In this document: one piece after another, positions 16,254 through 25,718 of the stretch
How the letters are laid out: each line of letters starts with the position of its first letter
How positions within the stretch are numbered: the stretch's first letter is position 1
NCBI GenBank assembly: GCA_024398055.1
Contig: CP073749.1
Coordinates: forward strand, 558,001-622,000
Direction of reading: 5' to 3'
Length of the DNA stretch: 64,000 bases
Origin: a bacterium SCSIO 12741
Lineage (GTDB): Bacteria > Bacteroidota > Bacteroidia > Flavobacteriales_G > Salibacteraceae
Notes under the pieces: model-generated
Database searches by the model: none
The model's input: only the letters and a program-made list of their open reading frames with translations
What the model was told of the DNA's origin: nothing
Made by a program: the position numbers and the translations under genes

Positions 16254-18485
16254 ATGGCAAACAAACTATCATTTACCAAGAACCGAATCAGTGCAATATT
16301 TCTTTTTATTCTGGCCGTTGCCTTAGGATTTAAAAAGCTTTTGGAACCGGATATTTGGTGGTACCTGAGAACCGGAGAATGGATTCATCAAAATGGGTCG
16401 GCTCCAACGGTGGATGAGTTTTCATTCACGTTTCCCGGTACAGAATGGATTAACGTAAAATGGCTTTACGAGTGGATTCTTTATGCCTTTTCCCAAGTAT
16501 CTGGGCCCGAATTTGTCGGCGTTTTTCAATCGCTGGTTGCTGTTGGAATTGTTGGCTCCCTGCTTTGGATTTATCGAGAACTGTCTAACCATAGGCAGTC
16601 ACCACTAATCTATCTCATTGCCGCATTTGCGCTGCTTATTTGCTCCTACCGGATGACCGCTCGTCCGGAAACCATCAGCCATTTATTCACCTTACTGATG
16701 GTGGCTATCTACCTGGCTTACCGCCGAAAAAGAGATTGGGTCATTTTCCTTTGGGCACCGCTCATGGCTTTGTGGGTCAATTTGCACGAAGCTTATGGTA
16801 CCGGGTTCGTAATCATTGGACTATTATCGGCCAGCGAACTTTGGGATATCAGAAGGCGCCAAGAAAAAACGTGGGACAAAAAATGGCTGATGGCCGCCGC
16901 CGCTGCTGTGCTGGCTGTGATGATTAACCCACGTGGATGGTATATGCTCATTCATCCTTTGGAGATTTATGGTCAGCTTGGAGCCAATCAATTTACTACG
17001 GAGCTCCATTCCGTTTCTGCAGCTACCTGGTGGGAACCCTGGCAATCTTATGCCTTTCTCACCTGGATTGGCCTAACCGTTATCCTGCTGCTGCTCGATC
17101 TGAAAAAACAGGGACTCCGTTCCTTTCTCGGCCACCATTCCCTCGGTTACTTGGTTTTGCTGGCCGGACTGGCCTATTTGGGATTCACATCTCAACGGAA
17201 TGTTCCTTTTTTCGTTTTTGCAGCCACTCCCCTCCTGGCCTCTTTAGCTGGGTCCTATTCATTTTGGGAGAAAGAAAAGCTTAGCCGATTGATGAGTACG
17301 GCCACTCCGTTAGTGGTTTTGGCTTTGTACGTATTGGTGGTTACCGACTCCTTTTATCGGATGACGGATTCACGAGATCGTTATGGTTTGGAGGTGTATA
17401 AAGAATACGCCCCCGTTGGCATGACAGAAGCTCTCAAGAAAATAGACTACTCCAAGCCCCATTTTTCAGATTACCTAACCTCGTCCTATCCGCTATGGGC
17501 TTTGAGTCCGGATTACCGATCCTTTATCGATTTACGAGACTTGGATGTATTTCCTGAACAATTCTTTGCGGATGTATTGATCGCGAATCAAAACCCACGT
17601 TTTTTTGAAGACTTTGACAAACGCCATGACTTTCAATATGCCTACCTCAAACGAACAGATTTTGTCACACTCATTGGCTACCTGAACCAATCCGAAAATT
17701 GGACGATGATCTATGCCGATCCAATTAGTGTCCTTTTTCAAAAGAAACCCGATCAGGCCCACCAGGACATATTTTCTGATGCTCAAGCTCTGGAGCCGGG
17801 TACGCTTTCTAAGGTGTTGACCAAGGTTTTAAACCCCTTCCATCAGCCCCGGGAAGAGATAAACAGCCTGGACATGATGGCGGCCTATTTCTATCGAGAT
17901 GTAGGTGATGCTAACCTGTCGTTGAAACGTTGCGATCAATTGATTGCAAACCAAGAGGAACCCTATCTGGCTCGTTGCGTAAAGGCTGAAGTTTTGGACT
18001 ACCTCTCCTTAAACGAATCCAATCCTACCCGCAGTGATAGTCTTTATCGACTGGCTTGGAACGTTCTTCAGGAAGCTGCAAAAATTGACCGGGATCGACC
18101 TGAAGCCTATAAACAAATGGCGCTTAGCTATTACCAAAGAGGACAAGCTTCGCATGCGGTTGGTTACTTTGAACGAGCATTAAAAAATGACACAGAAGAT
18201 CCCGCACTCTATTCCTACCTGGCCGATTGCCAGAACATGATGATTCAGGACAATCCGAATGCCGCTGCTGGCTACCAAAAAAAGTGGTTTGATTACATGG
18301 AACAAGCCCTGGATTTGGATCCCGATAATCCCATCTATTTATACCGGCTTGGTGTTTCCTACTGTGAACGGGGTGAATGCGATAAGGCTCGTCCAATGCT
18401 AAAGAAAATTGGTCCTATGGCTCAATTATCAAAAGCGGATAATGATGCTTTGATTGGGTGTAAGAAACGCTGTCGGGCGGAGTGA
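16254..18485 (+). CDS. Polytopic membrane protein with C-terminal tetratricopeptide repeats
   Basis: A 743-residue protein. Residues 1-390 contain about ten hydrophobic helices with early acidic/aromatic loop EPDIWWYLRTGEWIHQNG, reminiscent of GT-C type membrane glycosyltransferases, but no catalytic signature is certain. A soluble region follows, and the last 150 residues show TPR-type pairs (KQMALSYYQRGQASHAVGYF; YLYRLGVSYCERGECDKA). The open frame extends far upstream, but that part overlaps the symporter on the other strand; ATG 16254 (MANKLSFTKN) is the sensible start. Function is unknown; a role in envelope assembly is only a guess from topology. Confidence 0.75.
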   Translation: MANKLSFTKNRISAIFLFILAVALGFKKLLEPDIWWYLRTGEWIHQNGSAPTVDEFSFTFPGTEWINVKWLYEWILYAFSQVSGPEFVGVFQSLVAVGIVGSLLWIYRELSNHRQSPLIYLIAAFALLICSYRMTARPETISHLFTLLMVAIYLAYRRKRDWVIFLWAPLMALWVNLHEAYGTGFVIIGLLSASELWDIRRRQEKTWDKKWLMAAAAAVLAVMINPRGWYMLIHPLEIYGQLGANQFTTELHSVSAATWWEPWQSYAFLTWIGLTVILLLLDLKKQGLRSFLGHHSLGYLVLLAGLAYLGFTSQRNVPFFVFAATPLLASLAGSYSFWEKEKLSRLMSTATPLVVLALYVLVVTDSFYRMTDSRDRYGLEVYKEYAPVGMTEALKKIDYSKPHFSDYLTSSYPLWALSPDYRSFIDLRDLDVFPEQFFADVLIANQNPRFFEDFDKRHDFQYAYLKRTDFVTLIGYLNQSENWTMIYADPISVLFQKKPDQAHQDIFSDAQALEPGTLSKVLTKVLNPFHQPREEINSLDMMAAYFYRDVGDANLSLKRCDQLIANQEEPYLARCVKAEVLDYLSLNESNPTRSDSLYRLAWNVLQEAAKIDRDRPEAYKQMALSYYQRGQASHAVGYFERALKNDTEDPALYSYLADCQNMMIQDNPNAAAGYQKKWFDYMEQALDLDPDNPIYLYRLGVSYCERGECDKARPMLKKIGPMAQLSKADNDALIGCKKRCRAE

Positions 18486-18486
18486 A

Positions 18487-18532
18487 CTTTTCAATCTCCA
18501 ATCTCCAATCTTGAATCCTCAATTTTGAAAAG
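18487..18532. repeat. Small repeat/hairpin between convergent genes
   Basis: CTTTTCAA (18487-18494) and TTGAAAAG (18525-18532) are inverted repeats enclosing tandem copies of a CCAATCT-like unit. Located between convergent stops, it may help termination in both directions, but the loop is long. Confidence 0.35.
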
Positions 18533-18537
18533 TGTAA

Positions 18538-19122
18538 TTATGTCCAGCTTGGGAGGCTTCCCCATTTTTTTTGGTGGACGGTGGTGAAAAGCCAGCCGGT
18601 AAAGCAGCCTATGGTTAGGCCTAACAAAATACCTCCGGCAATGTCGCCCGGATAGTGTACACCCAAATAGATACGGCTGTAGGATACGATGGCCGCCCAG
18701 ATATACATGGCTAAAGCAATTTTTCGGTTGCGGTACATCCAAGTCATGATGGTAGCAATTCCAAAAGACGTCGTGGCATGTGAACTAACGAATCCGAATT
18801 GGCCACCGCGGTAATCGCCCACGTAATGGAGCAAATCCTGAATCTCGAGATTATGAGAAGGACGATAGCGTTCAAAAACTTCTTTGAAAAGATTGACTGA
18901 AATCCAGTCGGTCATAGCTACCGTTAAAACGGGGGCCAAAACCCAAAGCCACCATCTGGACCAACCGTACTTTTTCCCGAGCCCATACAACAACAGTGCA
19001 TAAAGTGGAAACCAGGTAGCCACACCCGATATCAACTCCATTGGAAAATCAAGAAAGGGGGCGTGAAGACCGTTTAAAAACAGCATCAACTCCCTATCCC
19101 ATTGTTCCAAGGTCTCAATCAT
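18538..19122 (-). CDS. PAP2-superfamily membrane phosphatase
   Basis: A 194-residue protein with about five membrane helices and the three PAP2 motifs: [11 protein letters not shown] (motif 1), SSHATTSF (motif 2, with Ser-Ser-His in place of the common Pro-Ser-Gly-His) and [16 protein letters not shown] (motif 3). Such enzymes remove phosphate from lipids such as undecaprenyl pyrophosphate or phosphatidic acid at the outer side of the inner membrane; the substrate cannot be told here. Its start overlaps the end of obg by eight bases, so it is the last gene of the hpt-adk-obg operon. Confidence 0.87.
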   Translation of the reverse strand: MIETLEQWDRELMLFLNGLHAPFLDFPMELISGVATWFPLYALLLYGLGKKYGWSRWWLWVLAPVLTVAMTDWISVNLFKEVFERYRPSHNLEIQDLLHYVGDYRGGQFGFVSSHATTSFGIATIMTWMYRNRKIALAMYIWAAIVSYSRIYLGVHYPGDIAGGILLGLTIGCFTGWLFTTVHQKKWGSLPSWT

Positions 19123-20137
19123 GATCTTCAGAATCCAAAAGCGCCCAAAGGTTGTCCTTCAGCGTGTCTAAGCCGGTTTGTGCTACAGAAGAAATGAACA
19201 TCCATTCGGCATCGACATCGATCTCTTTAGCCATTTCTGCCTGAAGTTCGTCGTCCAGCATATCGGATTTGGTGATGGCCAAAAAGCGTTGTTTATCCAG
19301 CAGTTCGGGGTTGTATTTACGAAGTTCGTTGAGCAATATTTCGTACTCGGCATTGATATCATCGGCATCGGCCGGCACCAAAAACAGAAGTGCTGAATTT
19401 CGTTCGATGTGACGTAGAAACCGAACCCCTAATCCCTTTCCTTCCGCCGCTCCTTCGATAATTCCAGGAATGTCGGCCATCACGAATGAGCGATGATTGC
19501 GGTAAGAAACAATCCCCAAGTTGGGCACCAGGGTTGTAAAAGCGTAATTAGCAATCTCGGGCTTAGCTGCACTCAATACGGATAACAAAGTAGACTTTCC
19601 TGCATTGGGGAAACCCACAAGACCTACATCGGCAAGAACCTTCAGCTCAAGAATACGCCAAACTTCTACTCCATCTTCTCCTTCCTGCGCATAACGCGGA
19701 GTTTGGTTGACCGAACTTTTAAAGTGCCAGTTTCCAAGACCACCACGACCACCCTGAGCGATAACAAACTCTTCGCCTTCGTCCGTGATTTCGCAAAGAA
19801 TCTCCTCCGTTTCCGGATCCTTGACTATCGTACCCAAGGGAACATCAACATAGACGTCATCGCCGTCTTTTCCGGTAGACCGTTGCTTGCGACCATTGTC
19901 TCCATGACCAGCAGAAATATGCTTGCGGTACTTTAGGGGAAGTAAGGTCCAAAGTTGTTTGTTGCCTCGAATAATGATATGACCGCCACGGCCACCATCA
20001 CCACCATCCGGTCCACCTTTGGGAACGTATTTTTCACGTCTCAGGTGAGCCGAACCTGCCCCTCCATTACCGGATTTGCAGTTAATTTTGACGTAGTCGA
20101 CAAAATTCGAGGATGCGATTTTCCGGTTAAATGACAC
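19115..20137 (-). CDS. obg: GTPase Obg/CgtA
   Basis: A 340-residue protein with the glycine-rich Obg fold at the N-terminus ([20 protein letters not shown], then [12 protein letters not shown]), followed by a GTPase domain with G1 [10 protein letters not shown]3 DIPGIIEGA and a TKSD-type G4. Obg binds the 50S ribosomal subunit and couples ribosome assembly and stress signalling to guanine nucleotide levels. There is no long C-terminal Obg extension, usual for Bacteroidota. It follows adk by three bases and overlaps the PAP2 gene. Confidence 0.96.
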   Translation of the reverse strand: MSFNRKIASSNFVDYVKINCKSGNGGAGSAHLRREKYVPKGGPDGGDGGRGGHIIIRGNKQLWTLLPLKYRKHISAGHGDNGRKQRSTGKDGDDVYVDVPLGTIVKDPETEEILCEITDEGEEFVIAQGGRGGLGNWHFKSSVNQTPRYAQEGEDGVEVWRILELKVLADVGLVGFPNAGKSTLLSVLSAAKPEIANYAFTTLVPNLGIVSYRNHRSFVMADIPGIIEGAAEGKGLGVRFLRHIERNSALLFLVPADADDINAEYEILLNELRKYNPELLDKQRFLAITKSDMLDDELQAEMAKEIDVDAEWMFISSVAQTGLDTLKDNLWALLDSEDHD

Positions 20138-20140
20138 GGC

Positions 20141-20707
20141 TTAGGCTTCAAGGGCACTGCACAAACGCTCGAAGATTTCGTCGATAGAACCAACGCCATC
20201 AATCTCACGCAACTTGCCTTGCTTTTCGTAAAAAGCAGCAACAGGAGCAGTGCTATTGTTATAAGTATTAATACGATTTTGGATGATTTCCGGATCGGCA
20301 TCATCGGCACGGCCAGAAATCTCAGCTCGCTTGATCAAACGAGTTTTAAGCTCTTCTTCAGGAACAACCAAAGACAACATCATCGTAACTTCCGTTCCTT
20401 TCTTGCTTAGAAAAGTATCCAAAGCTTCTGCTTGTCCCGTGGTACGAGGAAACCCATCGTAAATCACTCCTTTGATATCCGCATGCTTTTGCACTTCTGA
20501 TTCGAGGATATCGATGGTAATCTCATCTGGCACCAAGTTTCCTTTGTCGGAATAGCTCTTAGCCAGTTTTGCCAAATCTGAGTTGGGGTCCAACCCTCTA
20601 AAAACATCTCCGGTAGAGATATGAACCAGTCCATATTTTTCTTTCAACTTATCAGACTGTGTTCCTTTACCGGCTCCCGGAGGGCCAAACAATACAATAT
20701 TCAGCAT
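20141..20707 (-). CDS. adk: Adenylate kinase
   Basis: A 188-residue enzyme interconverting ATP, AMP and ADP. The P-loop FGPPGAGKGTQ stands at residues 6-16, followed by HISTGDVFR and the AMP-site block YDGFPRTTGQAEAL; RAEISGRADD marks a short LID without the zinc-finger insertion. Length and features match the short Bacteroidota form. It lies 13 bases after hpt and three before obg, giving a nucleotide/GTPase operon. Confidence 0.97.
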   Translation of the reverse strand: MLNIVLFGPPGAGKGTQSDKLKEKYGLVHISTGDVFRGLDPNSDLAKLAKSYSDKGNLVPDEITIDILESEVQKHADIKGVIYDGFPRTTGQAEALDTFLSKKGTEVTMMLSLVVPEEELKTRLIKRAEISGRADDADPEIIQNRINTYNNSTAPVAAFYEKQGKLREIDGVGSIDEIFERLCSALEA

Positions 20708-20720
20708 AGTTTAACTTTAA

Positions 20721-21257
20721 TTACTGTTTTAACTTGTAAAGATCCTTCAGGTTTCTTCCCTCTCCTTCGTAGTCCAAACCATACCCTACAATAAAGTCAT
20801 TGGGTATTTCCATCCCAACATATTTTACCGGAATGGATTTGTGATACGCATCGGGTTTGAGGAAAAGACTGGCTATTTCTAATGAGGCCGGACGCAATTC
20901 AGAGAACCTTCCATACAGATATTCCAATGTATTTCCAGTATCTACAATGTCTTCAATTACGATGACATCTTTTCCCTCTAAACTCTCCTGGAGTCCCAAT
21001 TCTTCCGTAATCGTTCCGGTAGATTGAGTCCCCTCATAGGAGCGCACCTTTACAAAAGAAATCTCACAGGTTCTTTCGATTTGTTTGAGCAAATCCGAAG
21101 CGAACATGAACGATCCGTTTAGCACACCTATAAAGTAGATTTTACGGCCCTGGTAGTCCCGGTTAATTTTTTCGGCCAAAAGCGTGATGGCTTCCAAAAT
21201 TTCCTCCTTCGGAATGAAGGGTTCAAACTCAAGATTTCCCAATAAAACCGTTCCCAT
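20721..21257 (-). CDS. hpt: Hypoxanthine phosphoribosyltransferase
   Basis: A 178-residue purine-salvage enzyme that converts hypoxanthine or guanine plus PRPP to the nucleotide. The PRPP-binding motif VIVIEDIVDTGNT and the early GVLNGSFMFASDL are diagnostic. It is first in the minus-strand operon hpt-adk-obg-PAP2. A perfect -7 box lies eight to fifteen bases... upstream region (21272-21279), suggesting a very short leader. Confidence 0.95.
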   Translation of the reverse strand: MGTVLLGNLEFEPFIPKEEILEAITLLAEKINRDYQGRKIYFIGVLNGSFMFASDLLKQIERTCEISFVKVRSYEGTQSTGTITEELGLQESLEGKDVIVIEDIVDTGNTLEYLYGRFSELRPASLEIASLFLKPDAYHKSIPVKYVGMEIPNDFIVGYGLDYEGEGRNLKDLYKLKQ

Positions 21258-21271
21258 AGGCTAACCGGCGA

Positions 21272-21279
21272 CAAAGGTA
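21272..21279 (-). promoter_or_regulatory. Putative -7 box (TACCTTTG) for the hpt operon
   Basis: On the minus strand the bases read TACCTTTG, a perfect TAnnTTTG match, ending 15 bases before the hpt ATG. No convincing -33 TTG was found. Confidence 0.42.
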
Positions 21280-21566
21280 GTTATTTGAGCGTGGTTGGAT
21301 GAAATTGAGGGCCTTGAGATGCTAACAAAATATTTTTTTTCATCTTTTTTTTGAGCCTTCTCCGTTTGATGCCAAATTCCCAATACGCCCTATCTATCAG
21401 ACTTTTAGATGAAATAAAACCGTTATCTTTTGGATTCAAATCACTTATTGACAATTTGTTGGAAATAAGTTATTGAATCCTAAACACCATAAATACAGTA
21501 TAGGTAATAAGTTTGACCCTAGGAGATCTGATAACTGCGATGCAACCAGTTTTAACGGATTTGGGA

Positions 21567-21959
21567 ATGAAGGAAGATACGGTACTAATAATAGATGACA
21601 ACGAGGTTGATATTCTCATTGCGTCTAAAAACCTCGAACTATCGGGCAAATTCAGCAAGGTAGTTGTGGCTAAGAACGGACAGGAAGCTCTTGAAATCCT
21701 CAATGGTATGGAGGACGAAGAGCAGCCCTCTCATATATTGGTAGACATCAATATGCCCATCATGGATGGCTGGGCATTTTTGGATGAATTTAGCGAAAGA
21801 CAAACGGAAACGGAGGAAAAACCTCAGGTTTATATGTTGTCTTCCAGCATCAATCATACAGATACTGAGCGAGCTCGGAACAATCCTCATGTTTCTGAGT
21901 TTATCCCTAAGCCTCTTAACAACTCGAAGATCGAGTCCATCCTGTTGCAAAAGAAATAG
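21567..21959 (+). CDS. Single-domain response regulator (CheY-like)
   Basis: About 130 residues forming only a receiver domain: acidic pocket LIIDDNEVD, phospho-acceptor in HILVDINMPIMDGWAF, switch residues LSSS and a Lys-Pro near the C-terminus (FIPKPLNN). There is no output domain, so it should act by protein contact or in a phosphorelay. Possible starts are TTG 21513, ATG 21540 and ATG 21567; I chose the last because the domain begins right after it (KEDTVLIIDDN). The gene stands alone, followed by the dpp4 promoter. The family is of the type often seen with phytochrome-like or chemotaxis-like kinases; no partner is adjacent. Confidence 0.82.
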   Translation: MKEDTVLIIDDNEVDILIASKNLELSGKFSKVVVAKNGQEALEILNGMEDEEQPSHILVDINMPIMDGWAFLDEFSERQTETEEKPQVYMLSSSINHTDTERARNNPHVSEFIPKPLNNSKIESILLQKK

Positions 21960-21977
21960 CAGGATCGCTTACATTTG
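21945..21977 (+). promoter_or_regulatory. Promoter of the dipeptidyl peptidase gene
   Basis: TTG at 21945-21947 and TACATTTG at 21970-21977 are separated by 22 bases, matching the flavobacterial pattern TTG-N17..23-TAnnTTTG. The ATG follows 19 bases after the -7 box. The -33 element lies inside the end of the preceding regulator gene. Confidence 0.6.
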
Positions 21978-21996
21978 GCTTCCTAATTTTTACACC

Positions 21997-24138
21997 ATGA
22001 GACATTTCGTTATGGCGTTGGCTCTATTTGCCTGCGTACTTTCCTCTGTTGCCCAGAAAAAGGATTTAACACTGGACCAATCCATTATTGGTCAATGGAC
22101 CACTTTTCGTGCCCAAACTCCCAAACAACTTCATTGGATAGAGGGCAGCGATAATTATTCCTGGATCACCCTGGAAGATAGTGTGACTGTGCTAAAAATG
22201 GCAGCAGCAAACTCTAAAGAGGAAAGTACTCTGCTTTCTTTCGACGATTTGAAAAAGGCGGACGGATTGGCCGAGTTGAAAAGATTCCCCCGTCTTATGA
22301 AGCATACTAAAGAGGCCATCTGGTTTGTTCATCAGCAACAACTCATGCAATACACCTTCGCCGATAAGTCGGTAAAGTCTCTTTTAGCGATTCCTAAAAA
22401 TGCAGAGAATGCGGACTGGAATGTAGATCATTCCGCTTTGGCGTACACCTTGGATAATAACTTGTATTATACCGAAGCCAACAAACCCTACCAAATTACC
22501 AATGAGGGTGAAGGAATTGTTTGTGGGCAAGCTGTGCACCGTTTGGAATTTGGGATTCACAAAGGAACCTTTTGGTCACCAGATGGCAGCCAATTGGCTT
22601 TTTACCGCAAAGACGAAAGTCGGGTAACCCTCTACCCGCTCATGAGTATTAACGAAGTTCCTGCAACAGACGCCAGCGTAAGATACCCAATGGCCGGACA
22701 AACGAGTCATGAGGTTACTGTTTCCATTTTTAACCGGGAAACTAAAGGAGAGGTACTGATTAAAACTGGTCAACCGTTACAACAGTACTTGACGAATATC
22801 GCCTGGAGTCCTGATGGAAAATCCTTGTATATCGGAGTCCTCAACCGGGATCAAAATCACTTGAAAATGAACCGTTACAATGCGGCCACCGGTGAGTTTG
22901 AAAAAACGGTTTTTGAAGAAAGACATGAAAAGTACGTTCAGCCCCTACACCCCATTGAGTTCATTCCTGGCAACGCTGAGCAGTTTATCTGGCAAAGCGA
23001 ACGCGATGGATACAATCACCTGTACTTGTACAACACAGATGGCAAAATGCTTCGTCAAATCACCAAAGGCGAATGGGTGGTAACCGATGTTCACGGATTT
23101 GATGCATCGGGCAATGTTCTTTTTACCCGTACGGCAAACAATGGAATGGACAGATTACCGGCACGAGCCAGTCTTAAAGGATCGGTAACCCTGTTGTCTG
23201 AAGAAAGTGGTGTACATACTTCGAAGTTTTCTACTTCTGGAGCCTACCTTATTGACTACTTTACGTCTTTGAGCACACCTATGGATGTTAACCTGATTAA
23301 CGCCAAAGGAAAAACCTTGAAGACCTTGTCCAGCTCTCCAGATCTAATGGCTGATTACAACATGGCCAGACCTGAACTGGGAACACTCGAAGCTGCTGAC
23401 GGATCGGTTTTGAACTACCGTATAATTAAGCCAAGCAACTTTGACCCTTCCAAAAAATACCGCTCTCTGGTTTACGTTTACAACGGTCCTGGAGTGCAAT
23501 TGCTAACCAATCGCTGGTGGGCTGGAGCCTCTCTTTGGATGAACTACCTGGCCGAAAAAGGTTATGTAGTATTTACGGTTGACGGAAGAGGAACTGAAAA
23601 TCGTGGTCGTGAATTTGAGCAGCAAACCTTCCGTATGTTGGGCGAATTGGAAGTTGCCGATCAACTGCGCGGTGTGGATTTCTTGAAATCACAATCCTGG
23701 ATTGATCCAGATCGAATGGCCGTTCATGGTTGGAGCTACGGTGGATTTATGACTACCAGCTTGATGCTTAAGGCTCCAGGTATATTTAAAGTAGGTGTAG
23801 CAGGCGGTCCCGTGATCGATTGGAGCTTCTATGAGGTAATGTATACCGAGCGCTACATGGACATTCCGGAAGCCAACATCGATGGTTATGCTCGTGCCTC
23901 TTTGATTGACAAAATCGGAAACCTACAAGGCGATCTCCTTCTGATTCACGGAATGGATGATGATGTAGTCGTACCTCAACACTCGTTTGCACTGTTGAAG
24001 AGTGCGGTTGATAATGGTGTTCAAGTAGACTTCTTCATCTACCCTGGACACAAACACAACGTACGAGGCAAAGACCGTATCCATTTGATGGACAAGGTGA
24101 TTCGCTATATCGATGAAAAGCTCGATCGAGTACAGTAA
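21997..24138 (+). CDS. Dipeptidyl peptidase IV (S9B serine peptidase)
   Basis: A 713-residue exported enzyme with signal peptide MRHFVMALALFACVLSSVAQ. An N-terminal eight-bladed propeller (DPP_IV_N) precedes an alpha/beta hydrolase domain. The catalytic serine is Ser580 in GWSYGGF; Asp655 lies in HGMDDDVV and the histidine is probably His687 in PGHKHNVRG. The family removes X-Pro (or X-Ala) dipeptides from peptide N-termini in the periplasm, important for protein-degrading Bacteroidota. Glutamates of the substrate clamp lie in the segment around AVHRLEFGIHKG (DPP4-type double Glu is not resolved by eye). Its start follows a good promoter; frame upstream of 21997 overlaps the regulator and was rejected. 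Confidence 0.93.
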   Translation: MRHFVMALALFACVLSSVAQKKDLTLDQSIIGQWTTFRAQTPKQLHWIEGSDNYSWITLEDSVTVLKMAAANSKEESTLLSFDDLKKADGLAELKRFPRLMKHTKEAIWFVHQQQLMQYTFADKSVKSLLAIPKNAENADWNVDHSALAYTLDNNLYYTEANKPYQITNEGEGIVCGQAVHRLEFGIHKGTFWSPDGSQLAFYRKDESRVTLYPLMSINEVPATDASVRYPMAGQTSHEVTVSIFNRETKGEVLIKTGQPLQQYLTNIAWSPDGKSLYIGVLNRDQNHLKMNRYNAATGEFEKTVFEERHEKYVQPLHPIEFIPGNAEQFIWQSERDGYNHLYLYNTDGKMLRQITKGEWVVTDVHGFDASGNVLFTRTANNGMDRLPARASLKGSVTLLSEESGVHTSKFSTSGAYLIDYFTSLSTPMDVNLINAKGKTLKTLSSSPDLMADYNMARPELGTLEAADGSVLNYRIIKPSNFDPSKKYRSLVYVYNGPGVQLLTNRWWAGASLWMNYLAEKGYVVFTVDGRGTENRGREFEQQTFRMLGELEVADQLRGVDFLKSQSWIDPDRMAVHGWSYGGFMTTSLMLKAPGIFKVGVAGGPVIDWSFYEVMYTERYMDIPEANIDGYARASLIDKIGNLQGDLLLIHGMDDDVVVPQHSFALLKSAVDNGVQVDFFIYPGHKHNVRGKDRIHLMDKVIRYIDEKLDRVQ

Positions 24139-24156
24139 TTTTTGAAAGAGAATTTA

Positions 24157-24164
24157 TAGTTTTG
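24157..24164 (+). promoter_or_regulatory. Putative -7 box (TAGTTTTG) of the tRNA-Pro gene
   Basis: Perfect TAnnTTTG match ending nine bases before the first base of the tRNA, the spacing expected for a start site just ahead of the mature 5' end. Confidence 0.5.
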
Positions 24165-24173
24165 CCCCCCACT

Positions 24174-24248
24174 CGGGATGTAGCTTAGTCCGGTTAAAGT
24201 GCTGGTCTGGGGGACCAGAGATCGGAGGTTCGAATCCTCTCATCCCGA
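24174..24248 (+). tRNA. tRNA-Pro (anticodon GGG)
   Basis: A full cloverleaf can be folded: acceptor CGGGATG with CATCCCG, D-stem GCTT/AAGT, anticodon stem CTGGT/ACCAG with loop CTGGGGG (anticodon GGG after U33), T-stem GGAGG/CCTCT with TTCGAAT loop, and discriminator A at 24248. CCA is not encoded. It reads proline codons CCC and CCU. Confidence 0.95.
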
Positions 24249-24252
24249 CAAA

Positions 24253-24290
24253 CGAAAAGCCCTTCTGCCCTCGGCAGAGGGGCTTTTTCG
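24253..24290. terminator. Intrinsic terminator after tRNA-Pro
   Basis: CGAAAAGCCC and TTCTGCC (24253-24269) pair with GGCAGA and GGGGCTTTTTCG (24273-24290), giving a long GC-rich hairpin with a T-run. The A-run on the other arm means it may also stop the minus-strand operon that ends at 24486. Confidence 0.8.
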
Positions 24291-24405
24291 TAGAGGCGAG
24301 GAGCCAGCACGAGAGTGATCGTGTATCGGCTGTACGAAAAAGTACTGAATGAGGAGCGGAGCGAGGAGTGAGGCTTTTCGGTTGTCTACACTTCCTCAAT
24401 TGAGG

Positions 24406-24420
24406 ATCATGAAGTAATCC
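24406..24420. repeat. Direct repeat, left copy, flanking the four-gene surface operon
   Basis: The 15 bases ATCATGAAGTAATCC recur exactly at 29371-29385; similarity extends outward on both sides over about 35 bases (CTTCCTCAATTG against CTTCCCCAACTG upstream, CTCTCCC against CCTCACT downstream). The pair brackets the operon at 24486-29229. Confidence 0.6.
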
Positions 24421-24485
24421 TCTCCCGAACAGATTAAAAGCTCACCTGTCAGCCCAGGAGTCATCTAATCGAATGATAATAAACA

Positions 24486-25718
24486 TCACAACACCTGAAA
24501 CTTCAGGTATTCAGAACCAATCTGGATAAAATATACACCCGGAGCCAAAGCCGTAGTTTCAATAGTACCTTTAGGCGAATCAAAGCTTTTTATCTCTAAA
24601 ACTTTACCTGCCAAATCTCTAACGATTACTTGTTGATTGGATGCAAAATTTTCGATTGGTAAAACAATATTCAATTCATCTTTTGCTGGATTGGGATAAA
24701 TTTGAATGGCAATTGACTCTTCCTGACCTTCGTAAGGTTTTGTCCCGAGGAAATCACCACCTCCAGTTTCTGTATAGTAGATCTTTCCCGTTTTTTCGGC
24801 AACATAACCTTCATTACCCGATAGAAAATATGCTCCTGTAATGGGTTGGACAACATCGGCTGGAGTAATATCCGACCAGGTACTTCCAGCATCATAAGTG
24901 CTATAAATCTTCCCATTTTCATTCCCAACTTCAAATGAACCTCCATACACGAAGCCCGTATCCTTCGAAGTAAACTGGATTCCTATCAGATGATCTTGAA
25001 ACGGTGTTGGCATATTGCTCCAAGTCCTTCCTTGGTCACTTGATTTCAAAATCAATCCATTATCACCACAGATATAGGTCACATCTTCAACCTTCTTAAT
25101 CATAATGAGACCGTTATTAATTTGAAAAACTTTCGACCAAGAATTTCCTCCATCATTAGTTCTTAAAATGCCCCTATCATGACCATGAGTCAAGACTGTA
25201 GTCACTATACCTTCTTTGTCGGAATAGAATAGTATATCAAGAATGGCATTCGTGCTGTCCAATTGGAATGTGTCAAGTTTAGATAGCCAATTGGACCCTG
25301 CAACGAATTGATTGCTTTCTATATTGAAATACACCGTGCCAGAATCCGAAATAAACACCGTGGTATAACCTCCACCAGCTGACTTCGCCTTATAATTCCA
25401 TATACAGTTGTTTGAAGTACTTCCATATCCAGTCTGAACCTTATCGACATCGGTGTAAATAATGACTCCACTCAAATCATCAATAAAATCATATGCCCAA
25501 ACGTCATATGGATTAGAACAAAGTTGGAAAGACTGCCAGCCATCCTCTGTTTTTAACAGACCCGAATTCGTAGACAGGTACCCAATGTCCGCGCTGAACA
25601 TTTCTAAACCAAAATTGGCCCGCCCAGTTTGATTGATTTCTCTCCATTGACCAAAAACAGACTGGTTGATAGCCAGCAGGAAAAGAACAACCAGGAATAT
25701 ATCTCTTGATTTAATCAT
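24486..25718 (-). CDS. Secreted YCF48/BNR-like protein with T9SS type A sorting domain
   Basis: A 410-residue exported protein: signal peptide ending near SVFGQ, then repeats typical of YCF48-like propellers (LRTNDGGNSWSKVF, LKSSDQGRTWSNMP, YSTYDAGSTWSDIT), and a C-terminal sorting domain (IQIYPNPAKDELNIVLP, terminal YLKFQVL). It should be delivered to the cell surface by T9SS. It is last in a four-gene minus-strand operon and its ATG overlaps the stop of the preceding gene by four bases, so translation is coupled. The biochemical role is unknown; the propeller may bind a partner or glycan. Confidence 0.82.
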   Translation of the reverse strand: MIKSRDIFLVVLFLLAINQSVFGQWREINQTGRANFGLEMFSADIGYLSTNSGLLKTEDGWQSFQLCSNPYDVWAYDFIDDLSGVIIYTDVDKVQTGYGSTSNNCIWNYKAKSAGGGYTTVFISDSGTVYFNIESNQFVAGSNWLSKLDTFQLDSTNAILDILFYSDKEGIVTTVLTHGHDRGILRTNDGGNSWSKVFQINNGLIMIKKVEDVTYICGDNGLILKSSDQGRTWSNMPTPFQDHLIGIQFTSKDTGFVYGGSFEVGNENGKIYSTYDAGSTWSDITPADVVQPITGAYFLSGNEGYVAEKTGKIYYTETGGGDFLGTKPYEGQEESIAIQIYPNPAKDELNIVLPIENFASNQQVIVRDLAGKVLEIKSFDSPKGTIETTALAPGVYFIQIGSEYLKFQVL